35,987 nucleotides of DNA from JACVRW01 sp034664105. Its GTDB lineage: Bacteria; Actinomycetota; Thermoleophilia; Solirubrobacterales; Thermoleophilaceae. The notes below the pieces were generated by a model that saw only the letters and a list, made by a program, of their open reading frames with translations, did not search any database and was not told the DNA's origin. Every line of letters begins with the position of its first letter. The stretch's first letter is position 1. Location: contig JAXDIH010000145.1 of NCBI GenBank assembly GCA_034664105.1, positions 1-35,987 of the forward strand, read 5' to 3'. Shown piece after piece: positions 22,607-30,777 of this stretch. Position numbers and translations under genes: made by a program.

Positions 22607-24349
22607 CTACCTGCGGAGGGCGAAGCCCGGGCCCAGGGGGCTCGGGCGCTCCGCCTCTGGCCGCTCGGCGGGCGCGGCCGGTGAGCGGTAGACCAGCTCG
22701 ACAGAGGCGCACAGCGCGCCCAGCATCACGCAACCCACCAGGGCCGTGAGCAGGCCCACCGAGTGCCCGGTGACCAGCAGCAGCAGGTACCAGGCCCCGG
22801 TGAGCGGGTCCATCGAGAGCGCGATCAGGTAGTAGAGCGCGACCAGCAGCGCGGGCAGGGCGCCCAGCGCGAGCAGCACGCCGCGCACGCGCCGCTTGGG
22901 CTGGACGCCGGCCAGCAGCACGAGCAGCCAGAGGTGCGCCGCCGGCACCGCCAGCAGCCCCGCGTACGGATTGGCCAGCCAGAGCAGCAGCGCCGCCGCG
23001 CTCGACACCAGCGCCAGCGCCACGCCAGCCCCCGGAGCCTGCGGCCGGATCAGGCGCTGGTCGGGGCGGGCGGCGAGGAAGCGGGCCAGCAGCAGCGCGA
23101 GCGCCATCGCCGCCGCCACGCCGCCGAGCACGCCCAGCGCCCCGCCGTCGAGCGGCAGCACGTCGGGCGGCACCGGCGCCGGTGGAGGCGGCGGCGTGGC
23201 CCCGGTCAGCGCCAGCAGCTCGGCGACCGTCAGGCCCGCGAGGAAGGGCGCCACCCAGGCGGCCACCCAGCGCAGCCACGCCAGCACCTCCACGTGCTTG
23301 CGGCGCGCGCGGGCGAACGCGTCGACGGCAGCCACCAGCGCGGGGATCAGCAACGTCACCGCCAGCAGCGAGAGGACCCAGCCGGGCATCACCTGGCTGA
23401 CCGCCGTCACGTAGCTGTCGGGGCCGTGCGCCGGCTTGGGACCCCGGTCGAGCGCCGTGATCGTGCGCAGCGTCGCGCGGCCGAGCGCCCCCAGCCTGTC
23501 CTCGTCGATCGATTCCACGGGCCCGCTGCCGCCCGGCGGCAGCTCGCCGGACCCGGCGATGCGCACCGCGTCGTAGCCGTGCTCGATCAGCACGCCCTGC
23601 GGGCCGATTCCGATGGGGAACGACAGCCGCGCCAGCTGGCCGAGCGTTCCCGAGCCCCCGGGCGCGGAGTTGAGCTCGCGGCTGATCGACTCCTCGACCG
23701 TGCGCTGGAGGCCGAGGCCCGCGCGCCGCTCGTCCGTCGACCAGGCCTGCACCAACGGGCCGCGGCTGGTGGGCGAGGCGAGGTCCGACATCGCCAGCAC
23801 CCCGTCGACCAGATCCGGCCGCGGCAGCTCCGCGAGCAGCTCGCTCGCCCCGACCTGACCGAGGTTCGAGCCATCCAGCGAGACCAGGACGAGCGTCTTT
23901 GCCGTAGCGCGGCCCTGCAGCACGCGGGCGAGCTCGATCAGGGCGCCGGTGTCCGCGGCGCTGCCGGTGGCCTCGGGCACAACGGCGGCGTCGCGATTCG
24001 CCACGACCACGATCTGCCGGCGCGAGCGCCCGGCGCGGCGGCCGATCACGTTGACGAGCCGCTGTCCGGCGTGCGTGAACCGCTGCAGCTCGAGCCTGAA
24101 GCCGCCGTCGATGAGCGCCTGCTCGACCCGGGCGGCGGTGCGTCGGTCGCCCACGCCTCCGGCGCGCCGGTCCGGCGCGGCCGCCACGATCCGGCCCGTC
24201 TCGGCGGCCGCGACCCGCCCGTCGAACAGCACGTCGGCGGCCAATCCCTGCGGCAGCGGCCGTGGACTGCTCTGCAGCGAGAACATCGTCAGCACCAGCG
24301 CCAGCAGCGCCGGTACGAACGCCGCTCGGTACACGCGTGGCTCGAACAT
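22607..24349 (-). CDS. Membrane protein with degenerate M28 peptidase-like domain
   Basis: A 580-residue protein. One N-terminal helix (about residues 9-25) is followed by an extracytoplasmic alpha/beta domain (about 40-300) and then by seven or so transmembrane helices to the C-terminus. The soluble part follows the M28 aminopeptidase order: RQIVVVANRDA where the family has an AHxDS strand, SAADTGALIELARVL for the DNxSG helix, KTLVLVSLDGSNLGQVGASELL for the EExGLxGS segment, then GVLAMSDLA. The metal-binding histidine and both glutamates are replaced (N, S, N), so it should not be an active peptidase. The ATG has a TAGGTT -10 eight bases upstream. It may scaffold or bind an envelope substrate. 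Confidence 0.78.
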   Translation of the reverse strand: MFEPRVYRAAFVPALLALVLTMFSLQSSPRPLPQGLAADVLFDGRVAAAETGRIVAAAPDRRAGGVGDRRTAARVEQALIDGGFRLELQRFTHAGQRLVNVIGRRAGRSRRQIVVVANRDAAVVPEATGSAADTGALIELARVLQGRATAKTLVLVSLDGSNLGQVGASELLAELPRPDLVDGVLAMSDLASPTSRGPLVQAWSTDERRAGLGLQRTVEESISRELNSAPGGSGTLGQLARLSFPIGIGPQGVLIEHGYDAVRIAGSGELPPGGSGPVESIDEDRLGALGRATLRTITALDRGPKPAHGPDSYVTAVSQVMPGWVLSLLAVTLLIPALVAAVDAFARARRKHVEVLAWLRWVAAWVAPFLAGLTVAELLALTGATPPPPPAPVPPDVLPLDGGALGVLGGVAAAMALALLLARFLAARPDQRLIRPQAPGAGVALALVSSAAALLLWLANPYAGLLAVPAAHLWLLVLLAGVQPKRRVRGVLLALGALPALLVALYYLIALSMDPLTGAWYLLLLVTGHSVGLLTALVGCVMLGALCASVELVYRSPAAPAERPEAERPSPLGPGFALRR

Positions 24350-24357
24350 CAGGCCTC

Positions 24358-24367
24358 AACCTACAAT
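24358..24367. promoter_or_regulatory. Overlapping divergent -10 elements
   Basis: The ten bases AACCTACAAT contain TACAAT (24362-24367) reading right, seven bases before the response-regulator GTG. They also contain TAGGTT (24363-24358) reading left, eight bases before the M28-like ATG. The two hexamers share the TA at 24362-24363, so only one polymerase could occupy the site at a time. Confidence 0.6.
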
Positions 24368-24374
24368 TCCGAAG

Positions 24375-25076
24375 GTGACAGCTTCAGCACCACGGATCCT
24401 TCTCGTCGACGATGAGTTGTCGGTGCAGAAGCTGCTGACGTACCCGCTGCGCAAGGAGGGCTACGACGTGGTCCCGGCGCTGGACGGGCGCGAGGCGCTC
24501 GATCGCCTGCGCGAGGACAGCTTCGACCTCGTGGTGCTCGACGTCATGCTCCCCAAGCAGGACGGCTTCGACGTGTGCCGTCAGATCCGCGCCCGCAGCA
24601 CGGTGCCGATCATCATGCTCACCGCCAAGACCGAGGAGATCGACAAGGTGCTCGGCCTGGAGCTGGGGGCGGACGACTACATCACCAAGCCGTTCTCCGT
24701 GCGCGAGTTCCGCAGCCGGGTGAAGGCCGTGCTGCGCCGCGCCGCGCTCGCGCAGCCCGACGACCAGTTCGAGGAGTCGATCCGCGAGGGCGACCTGGTG
24801 ATCGACTTCGAGCGCCGCCAGGTGCTGGCGCGCGACGAACCGGTGCGGCTCACCTACGTGGAGTTCGAGGTGCTGGCCGCGCTGGCGCGCAATCCCGGCC
24901 GCGTGTTCAGCCGCACGATGCTGCTCGAGCGGGTCTGGGGCGACTCCTCCTACCGCGACCCGCGCACGATCGACGTGCACATCCGGCACCTGCGCGAGAA
25001 GCTCGAGGCCGAGCCCAAGCACCCGGAGCTGATCCTGACCGTGCGCGGAGTGGGATACCGCTTCCAGGACACATGA
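24375..25076 (+). CDS. OmpR/PhoB-family response regulator
   Basis: A 233-residue two-component regulator. The receiver domain shows the acidic pair in LLVDDELSVQ (residues 12-13), the phosphorylated aspartate 56 in LVVLDVMLPKQDG, the threonine of IIMLTAKTEE and the lysine of DDYITKPFS. The winged-helix output domain has LTYVEFEVLAALARNPGRVF and SYRDPRTIDVHIRHLREKLE, with GVGYRF at the end. The GTG at 24375 follows a TACAAT -10 by seven bases, and the protein then starts as usual just before the first strand. The stop overlaps the kinase start (ATGA), which identifies the kinase at 25073 as its partner. Targets probably include the operon itself and the HtrA gene. Confidence 0.95.
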   Translation: MTASAPRILLVDDELSVQKLLTYPLRKEGYDVVPALDGREALDRLREDSFDLVVLDVMLPKQDGFDVCRQIRARSTVPIIMLTAKTEEIDKVLGLELGADDYITKPFSVREFRSRVKAVLRRAALAQPDDQFEESIREGDLVIDFERRQVLARDEPVRLTYVEFEVLAALARNPGRVFSRTMLLERVWGDSSYRDPRTIDVHIRHLREKLEAEPKHPELILTVRGVGYRFQDT

Positions 25077-26497
25077 GCCGGCGGCCCCGACTGCGCTCCG
25101 TGCGCACGAAGCTGGCCCTGGTCTTCTTCGCGATCATCACGGCCGCGTTCGGCCTCCTCTACTTCATCGCCACGCCGCAGCTCGAGACGAAGCTCCAGCA
25201 GCGCCAGCTCGACGACATCCGCAAGGCCGCCCAGGACGTGCGGCCGCGCTTCGAGGCGCTGATCGGCGCCCCGAACCTGCGCGAGAAGGACGTGAACGAG
25301 CGCGTGCGCGCCTACGGAGAGGCCACGGACGCGCGCGTGACGCTGCTTCAGGTCGACAAGTACAAGCTCTTCTATCCGCAGTCCGACTCGCGCACCGAGA
25401 AGGCGGCGCCGATCGACAACGGGCTGGCGCGGACCGCAATCGATACACGGCACTCGCATACCCAGATCGCGACGGTCGGCGGCGAGGAGGTCGCTCAGGT
25501 CGCGCAGCCGTTCTTCGGCGGCGGCAAGCAGAAGCGACCGATCGCGGTGGTCGTCTACGCGCGCGACCTCAACGACGTGGCCGAGGCCGTCCATCTGGTC
25601 CGCAACCGGGTGCTGGTGGCCACCGGCTTCGCGCTCGCCCTGGCGATGGCGGGCGCCTTCCTCGTGGCCCAGGCGCTGGCACGGCGCGTCAGGCGGCTCG
25701 AGCTGGCTGCGAGCGAGGTGGCGCAGGGTCGCTTCATCGACCCGCTGCCGGTGGACTCCAGGGACGAGCTGGGTCAGCTCACCCGCACGTTCAACCAGAT
25801 GCAGGCGCAGCTGCAGCAGGTGGACGTGGCGCGCAAGGAGTTCATCGCCACGGCGTCGCACGAGCTGCGCACCCCGATCTTCTCGCTGGCCGGATTCGTG
25901 GAGCTGCTCCAGGACGAGGAGCTCGACGAGGAGACCCGGCGCGAGTTCCTCGACACGATGAGCGAGCAGGTGGCGCGGCTCCAGAAGCTGTCGGTGGACC
26001 TGCTCGACCTGTCGCGCCTCGACGCCGGGTCGGTGGAGCTGCAGCCCGAGCCGGTCGACCTGGCCGAGCTCGCTCGCAGCGTCGTGAACGAGTTCACCCC
26101 GGCGCTGGCCAACCACGACACCGACCTGGAGATCCGGCTGCCGGACCACGGGCCCGAGGCGCTCTGCGACCCTGTCCGGGTGGCGCAGATCATGCGGATC
26201 CTGCTCGACAACGCGCTCCGGCACACGCCCTCGGGCACGCACGTGACGGTCGGAGCCGCGCGCAGGAACGGCACCGCCGGGCTGACCGTCACGGACAGCG
26301 GTCCCGGGCTGCCCGAGTACAGCGAGACGAAGGTCTTCGAGCGCTTCTACACCGGCGATGCCGCGCGCGGGGCCGGGCTGGGGCTGGCCATCGCCCGCGA
26401 GCTGGCCGAGCGCATGCAGGGGCGGCTGCGCGTGAGCTCCCCCGGGCGCGGCGCGGCATTCACCCTCGAGCTGCCAACGGACGGGAACGGCGCGTGA
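25073..26497 (+). CDS. Sensor histidine kinase (HAMP, HisKA, HATPase)
   Basis: A 474-residue membrane kinase. Transmembrane helices near residues 15-33 and 183-203 enclose an extracytoplasmic sensor of about 150 residues. A HAMP linker follows (RRVRRLELAASEVAQGRF). The dimerisation domain has the phospho-accepting histidine in ATASHELRTPIFSL. The ATP-binding domain shows the N box LLDNALRHTP, G1 DSGPGLP, the F box VFERFY and G2 GAGLGLAIARELAE. All catalytic features are intact. The ATG overlaps the regulator stop (ATGA), and its stop overlaps the HtrA gene start (GTGA). The signal is unknown; linkage to a periplasmic-type protease suggests envelope stress. Confidence 0.95.
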   Translation: MSRRPRLRSVRTKLALVFFAIITAAFGLLYFIATPQLETKLQQRQLDDIRKAAQDVRPRFEALIGAPNLREKDVNERVRAYGEATDARVTLLQVDKYKLFYPQSDSRTEKAAPIDNGLARTAIDTRHSHTQIATVGGEEVAQVAQPFFGGGKQKRPIAVVVYARDLNDVAEAVHLVRNRVLVATGFALALAMAGAFLVAQALARRVRRLELAASEVAQGRFIDPLPVDSRDELGQLTRTFNQMQAQLQQVDVARKEFIATASHELRTPIFSLAGFVELLQDEELDEETRREFLDTMSEQVARLQKLSVDLLDLSRLDAGSVELQPEPVDLAELARSVVNEFTPALANHDTDLEIRLPDHGPEALCDPVRVAQIMRILLDNALRHTPSGTHVTVGAARRNGTAGLTVTDSGPGLPEYSETKVFERFYTGDAARGAGLGLAIARELAERMQGRLRVSSPGRGAAFTLELPTDGNGA

Positions 26498-27642
26498 GGC
26501 GCGGCGTTGCGGTGCTCCTGGCCGCAATCGGCCTGGTGGCGGCCGGCTGCAGCTCCGGGGGCGACGACCAGTCGAGCGCGCCGACCAAGGTCACCACCAC
26601 GCGCGTGCAGGTGGTGGAGGGCGTGGGCCAGAAGGGCGGCTTCGATCCCGCTCAGATCTACGACCGCCTCGCCCCGGGCGTGGTCACGATCCTGTCGGTC
26701 TTCGGCGACGGCGGCAGCATCCTCGACGGCGGGGGCGAGGGCGGCCAGGGCTCGGGCTTCGTGCTCGACGGCGACGGCTACATCGCCACGAACGCCCACG
26801 TGGTCACCAGCGACAGCGGCGGGCGCGCCCACGACGTGTTCGTCGAGTTCTCCGACGGCAACCGGGTGCCGGGCGAGATCGTCGGAGTCGACCCCAACGC
26901 CGACGTCGCGCTGCTCAAGGTCGACCCCAAGGGACTGTCGCTCACGCCGCTGGCGCTGGGCGTCTCGCACCGCATCGCCGTGGGTGAGCCGGTGGCCGCG
27001 ATCGGCAGCCCGTTCGGGGAGCGGCAGTCGCTATCGATCGGGGTGATCTCGGCGGTCGACCGCAACATCGAGTCGCTCACGCGCTTCCAGATCGGCGACG
27101 CGGTCCAGACCGACGCTGCCATCAACCCCGGCAACTCCGGCGGGCCGCTGCTGGACGCGCACGGCCGGGTGCTCGGCATCAATGCCCAGATCAAGTCGCA
27201 GTCCGGCGGCGGCGAGGGTGTCGGGTTCGCGATCCCCGTGGACGCGGTGCGCCGCTCGCTGCGCGAGCTGCGCGACGACGGGCGGGTTCACTACGGCTAC
27301 CTCGGCGTGCAGACGCTCGTGCTGTGGCCGCAGCTCGCCGACCGGCTCGGCCTCGACGTGCGCGACGGGGCGCTCGTCCAGGAGATCGAGAAGGGCAGCC
27401 CGGCCGAGAAGGCGGACCTGCGGGCCGGCGGCGACGAGATCGAATTCCAGGCCACAAGGGTGCGCACCGGCGGTGACGTGATCGTGGCCGTCGACGGCAA
27501 GCCCCTCACGCGGCGCGAGGATCTGGCCGACGAGATCAGCGCCATGAGCTCCGGTGACGAGGTGCGGCTGGAGGTCGTGCGCGACGGCAAGCACAAGACG
27601 ATCCGCCTGCGGTTGGGGGAGCGACCGCGCGGTTCGGGCTGA
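26494..27642 (+). CDS. HtrA/DegP-like serine protease lipoprotein with PDZ domain
   Basis: A 382-residue exported protease. It starts with a lipoprotein signal (VAVLLAAIGLVAAGCSS, lipid-modified cysteine 19), so it is tethered to the outer face of the membrane. This is followed by a Ser/Thr-rich linker and a trypsin-like domain. The triad is histidine 102 (TNAHVV), aspartate 137 (NADVALLKV) and serine 215 (NPGNSGGPLL). A PDZ domain occupies about residues 265-375 (YGYLGVQ, GDVIVAVDGKPL). It would degrade or refold damaged envelope proteins. The GTG overlaps the histidine kinase stop. The three-gene order regulator-kinase-HtrA is a known type of envelope stress module in actinobacteria. Confidence 0.94.
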   Translation: MRRGVAVLLAAIGLVAAGCSSGGDDQSSAPTKVTTTRVQVVEGVGQKGGFDPAQIYDRLAPGVVTILSVFGDGGSILDGGGEGGQGSGFVLDGDGYIATNAHVVTSDSGGRAHDVFVEFSDGNRVPGEIVGVDPNADVALLKVDPKGLSLTPLALGVSHRIAVGEPVAAIGSPFGERQSLSIGVISAVDRNIESLTRFQIGDAVQTDAAINPGNSGGPLLDAHGRVLGINAQIKSQSGGGEGVGFAIPVDAVRRSLRELRDDGRVHYGYLGVQTLVLWPQLADRLGLDVRDGALVQEIEKGSPAEKADLRAGGDEIEFQATRVRTGGDVIVAVDGKPLTRREDLADEISAMSSGDEVRLEVVRDGKHKTIRLRLGERPRGSG

Positions 27643-27654
27643 GCCGCTACCGGG

Positions 27655-27660
27655 TAGGGT
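27655..27660 (+). promoter_or_regulatory. -10 element of the RsbW-like gene (leaderless)
   Basis: TAGGGT is followed by seven bases and the GTG at 27668, within the 25-base gap after the protease stop. No Shine-Dalgarno is visible. Confidence 0.5.
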
Positions 27661-27667
27661 CCTCAAC

Positions 27668-28063
27668 GTGATCGAGGCAGGGCAGGCAGCCGGCAGCCGC
27701 GACGTCTCGCTGACGATCCCGGCGCGACCCGATTATCTGGTGCTCGCCCGCTTGGCCCTGTCCGCCGTCTGCCGGTTGACGCCGCTCTCCCCCGAGGAGA
27801 TCGCCGACCTCAAGCTGGCCATCACCGAGGCGGCCAACGACTATGTCGACGAGACGCGGCCGCTCGACGACGAGAGCCGGCTGAGCTTCGGCTTCCACCT
27901 GCTCGACGACCGGCTCGCGATGGACCTGGAGGGCCCCGACACGAGCGTGTCGGCCATGGAGCAGGAGCTGAGCCGGGCCATCATCGAGGCCACCGTCGAC
28001 GAGTGCAATTTCGGCGGAGGCCGCACGCAGCTCGTCAAGTACCTGTCTACGGCCAAGAGCTAG
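27668..28063 (+). CDS. Anti-sigma regulatory factor-like ATP-binding protein (RsbW family)
   Basis: A 131-residue protein with the layout of RsbW/SpoIIAB anti-sigma kinases. It opens with a strand (DVSLTIPARPDYLVLARLALSA), then the helix LSPEEIADLKLAITEAANDY that normally carries the N box, and a later strand-rich half. The nucleotide site looks degenerate. The glutamate of the N box is present, but the usual asparagine four residues on is aspartate. The G1 region reads DLEGPDT rather than DxGxG. The C-terminal GGGRTQLVKYL recalls the last helix of the family. It may bind a partner switch protein without kinase activity. The GTG follows a -10 by seven bases, and it precedes the trehalose genes by 15 bases in the same direction. 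Confidence 0.7.
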   Translation: MIEAGQAAGSRDVSLTIPARPDYLVLARLALSAVCRLTPLSPEEIADLKLAITEAANDYVDETRPLDDESRLSFGFHLLDDRLAMDLEGPDTSVSAMEQELSRAIIEATVDECNFGGGRTQLVKYLSTAKS

Positions 28064-28064
28064 A

Positions 28065-28070
28065 TAGGCT
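28065..28070 (+). promoter_or_regulatory. -10 element of treT (leaderless)
   Basis: TAGGCT is followed by eight bases and the GTG at 28079. It begins two bases after the TAG stop of the RsbW-like gene, so the trehalose genes have their own promoter besides possible read-through. Confidence 0.5.
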
Positions 28071-28078
28071 CCTTCGCC

Positions 28079-29317
28079 GTGCTACAGCCCGTTTCGGTCG
28101 GGACCAAGAGTCTCGCCGACTACACCCACCTGGCCGGCCGGCCGCTCATCGAGGAGATCCGCGAGCTCGCGGAGCCGCTCAAGGGGCTGCGCGTGCTGCA
28201 CCTCTCCGCCACCGCGTTCGGAGGCGGCGTCTCGGAGATCCTCTATACGCTGATCCCGCTGATGAACGACGTCGGCATCGACACCCAGTGGGAGGTGATG
28301 CTGGGGCGCGAGGAGTTCTACAACGTCACCAAGCGCCTCCACAACGCGCTGCAGGGCAACCCCGACTCGCTCTCCGCCGAGGAATGGAAGATCTTCGAGC
28401 GCTACAACGCGCTCAACGCCACCGAGGTGTCCGGCGGCTGGGACGTGATCATCGTGCACGACCCGCAGCCGGTGGGCGTGCGCCAGCACGTGCCGGACAA
28501 GGCCAAGACGTGGGTCTGGCGCTGCCACATCGACCTGTCCACGCCCAACCCGGACGCGATCGACCACCTGGTGCCGCTGGTCCGCGAGTACGACGCCTCG
28601 GTCTGGCACGTGCCCGCGTACGTGCCGCCGAGCCTCGACGGCAACGCCGGCGCCGTGACGATCTGCCCGCCCGCGATCGACCCCCTGTCGCCCAAGAACA
28701 TGGCGCTGTCGCCCGAGGACGCGGCGTTCGTGTGCGACCAGTTCGGCATCGACGTGGACCGGCCGCTGATGTGCCAGGTGTCGCGCTTCGACCCCTGGAA
28801 GGACCCGATGGGCGTGATCGACGCCTACCGGCTGGTCAAGCTCGAGATGCCCGAGGTGCAGCTGGCGCTGGTCGGGTCGATGGCCACGGACGACCCGGAG
28901 GGCTGGGAGTTCTTCAACTCGACGATGGCCTACGCCGACGGCGATCCGGACATCCACATCCTCAACAACCTCAACAGCGTCGGGGCGATCGAGGTGAACG
29001 CCTTCCAGTCGCAGGCGGACGTGGTGATCCAGAAGTCCACGCGCGAGGGGTTCGGCCTGACGGTCTCCGAGGCGCTCTGGAAGGGCCGCCCGTTCATCGG
29101 CGGCGACGTGGGGGGCATCCCCCTGCAGGTGGAGGACGGCAAGACGGGGTTCCTGGTCTCCTCGCCGGTCGAGTGCGCGGAGCGCTCGCTGCGGATCCTG
29201 CGTGAGCCGGACCTCGGCAAGCAGCTCGGGCGGGCCGGCAAGGAGCACGTGCGGAAGCACTTCCTGACGCCGCGCCTCCTGCGCGACTGGCTCAAGCTCT
29301 TCCAGGCCCACCAATGA
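28079..29317 (+). CDS. treT: Trehalose synthase (glycosyltransferase family 4, TreT type)
   Basis: A 412-residue retaining GT-B glycosyltransferase. The sequence fits TreT, which forms trehalose directly from NDP-glucose and glucose: LHLSATAFGGGVSEIL at the N-terminus, VIIVHDPQPVG, WRCHIDLSTPN, and the donor-site region QVSRFDPWKDPMGVIDAYRL. The C-terminal STREGFGLTVSEALWKGRP follows, with the double glutamate position of GT4 enzymes. The length matches characterised archaeal TreT proteins. The start is a GTG eight bases after a -10. It overlaps the downstream GT20 gene by ATGA, so both trehalose-type enzymes are made together. The product is a compatible solute and stress protectant. A related disaccharide product is an alternative. 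Confidence 0.85.
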   Translation: MLQPVSVGTKSLADYTHLAGRPLIEEIRELAEPLKGLRVLHLSATAFGGGVSEILYTLIPLMNDVGIDTQWEVMLGREEFYNVTKRLHNALQGNPDSLSAEEWKIFERYNALNATEVSGGWDVIIVHDPQPVGVRQHVPDKAKTWVWRCHIDLSTPNPDAIDHLVPLVREYDASVWHVPAYVPPSLDGNAGAVTICPPAIDPLSPKNMALSPEDAAFVCDQFGIDVDRPLMCQVSRFDPWKDPMGVIDAYRLVKLEMPEVQLALVGSMATDDPEGWEFFNSTMAYADGDPDIHILNNLNSVGAIEVNAFQSQADVVIQKSTREGFGLTVSEALWKGRPFIGGDVGGIPLQVEDGKTGFLVSSPVECAERSLRILREPDLGKQLGRAGKEHVRKHFLTPRLLRDWLKLFQAHQ

Positions 29318-30777
29318 CGCAGGACGCCGCGCTCGTCCTCGTGTCGAACCGCGGCCCCGCAACGTTCGAGGGCGCGGAGCCCCGGCGGGGCGGCGGCGGG
29401 CTCGTCACAGCCCTGACCGGCCTGGTGCACCACCGCGACGCGGTCTGGGTGGCATCGACGATGAGCGAGGGCGACGTGGCGGTCAGTCGCGAGCACGGCG
29501 GCGGGTCGTTCGAGATCGAGCTCGACGACGCGCGCTACCGGATCCGGCTGGTGGAGTCGGACCCGGAGGCGTACGAGGCCTTCTACAACGTCGTGGCGAA
29601 CCCGATGCTCTGGTTCATCCAGCACTACCTGTGGGACCTCTCGAACGCGCCGGACATCCGGCGCCACGAGGTGGAGGCCTACGAGCACGGGTACTGCGCG
29701 GTGAACAGGGACCTGGCGCAGGCCGTGCTGGAGGAGGTGGAGGGCAAGCGCGACGCGGTGGTGATGCTGCACGACTACCACCTCTACGAGGCGCCCAAGA
29801 TGATCCGCGCCGAGCGCCCGGACCTGTTCCTGCACCACTTCGTCCACATCCCGTGGACGCAGCCGGACGCCTGGCGGGTGCTGCCCGCCGACATGCGCGA
29901 GGGCATCTACGAGGGGATCCTCTCGAACGACATCATCGCCTTCCACACGCGCTCCTACCGGCGCAACTTCCTGCTCTGCTGCCGGGAGCTGTTCGACCTC
30001 GAGGTGGACGAGGAGGCGGGCGTCGTGCGGTTCGAGGGCCGCGACGTGTGGGTGCGCTCGTATCCGCTGCCGATCTCGGCGGAGACGTTCTACAAGACGG
30101 CCCAGCGCCCGGCCGTGCACGAGTACGAGCGGGAGATCCTGCGGCGCCGGCGCGAGCACCTGATCCTGCGCGTGGACCGCGCGGACCTGTCGAAGAACGT
30201 GCTGCGCGGCTTCACGGCGTTCGACCTGTTCCTGGAGCAGCACCCGGAGTTCAAGGAGAACGTGACCTTCATCGCGCACCTGATCCCGTCGCGGCAGGAC
30301 GTGCCGGAGTACGCGGAGTACCTGGAGCGCATCGAGGCGCTGGCGGCGGTGGTCAACCACCGGCACGGCACGACCGACTGGATGCCGATCGACCTGCGGC
30401 TGCGCGAGAACCTCGAGGAGGCGATCGCGGCGTACAAGCACTACGACCTGCTGATGGTCAACGCGATGTTCGACGGGATGAACCTGATCGCGAAGGAAGG
30501 GCCGCTGGTGAACGAGCGCAACGGGGTGTCGCTGCTGTCGGAGAACACGGGCGCCCACGAGGAGCTGGCGGACTTCGCGCTGTCGGTGAATCCGTTCGAC
30601 GTGCAGGAGCAGGCGGACGCGATCTACCGGGCTCTTTCGATGTCCGCCGAAGAGCGCTCGTGGAGAGCGCAGGGCCTGAAGCGGATAGTGACGGCCCGCG
30701 ACCCAGGCGACTGGGTGGACGACCAGCTGGTCGACATCAACGCCAAGCGCCGGGGCGAAGCGCCGGTGCGCTCGTAG
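29314..30777 (+). CDS. otsA: Trehalose-6-phosphate synthase family protein (GT20)
   Basis: A 487-residue GT20 enzyme joining a nucleotide-glucose to glucose 6-phosphate. Visible are LVLVSNRGPATF, the glycine loop RRGGGGLVTAL, MLHDYHLYEAPKMIR, HHFVHIPWTQPDAWRVLP, the SNDIIAFHTRSY helix, the phosphate/donor site RVDRADLSKNVL, and AMFDGMNLIAKEG with LLSENTGAHEELADFA. It matches OtsA in order. The usual LDY-x-K is RADLSK, and the LRDGMN stretch is MFDGMN, so the acceptor could differ from glucose 6-phosphate. The ATG overlaps the treT stop. No phosphatase (OtsB) gene is in the window. The last 154 bases lie antisense to the end of the leftward repeat protein. Confidence 0.85.
   Translation: MTQDAALVLVSNRGPATFEGAEPRRGGGGLVTALTGLVHHRDAVWVASTMSEGDVAVSREHGGGSFEIELDDARYRIRLVESDPEAYEAFYNVVANPMLWFIQHYLWDLSNAPDIRRHEVEAYEHGYCAVNRDLAQAVLEEVEGKRDAVVMLHDYHLYEAPKMIRAERPDLFLHHFVHIPWTQPDAWRVLPADMREGIYEGILSNDIIAFHTRSYRRNFLLCCRELFDLEVDEEAGVVRFEGRDVWVRSYPLPISAETFYKTAQRPAVHEYEREILRRRREHLILRVDRADLSKNVLRGFTAFDLFLEQHPEFKENVTFIAHLIPSRQDVPEYAEYLERIEALAAVVNHRHGTTDWMPIDLRLRENLEEAIAAYKHYDLLMVNAMFDGMNLIAKEGPLVNERNGVSLLSENTGAHEELADFALSVNPFDVQEQADAIYRALSMSAEERSWRAQGLKRIVTARDPGDWVDDQLVDINAKRRGEAPVRS

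Noticed and set aside
17348..24349. A bacterial GPI-anchor-like system (PIG-V-like transferase plus Gaa1-like protein)
   Set aside because: The two genes are 4 kb apart, on unrelated transcripts, and each resemblance is at fold or loop level only. No transamidase (C13 peptidase) gene is present.
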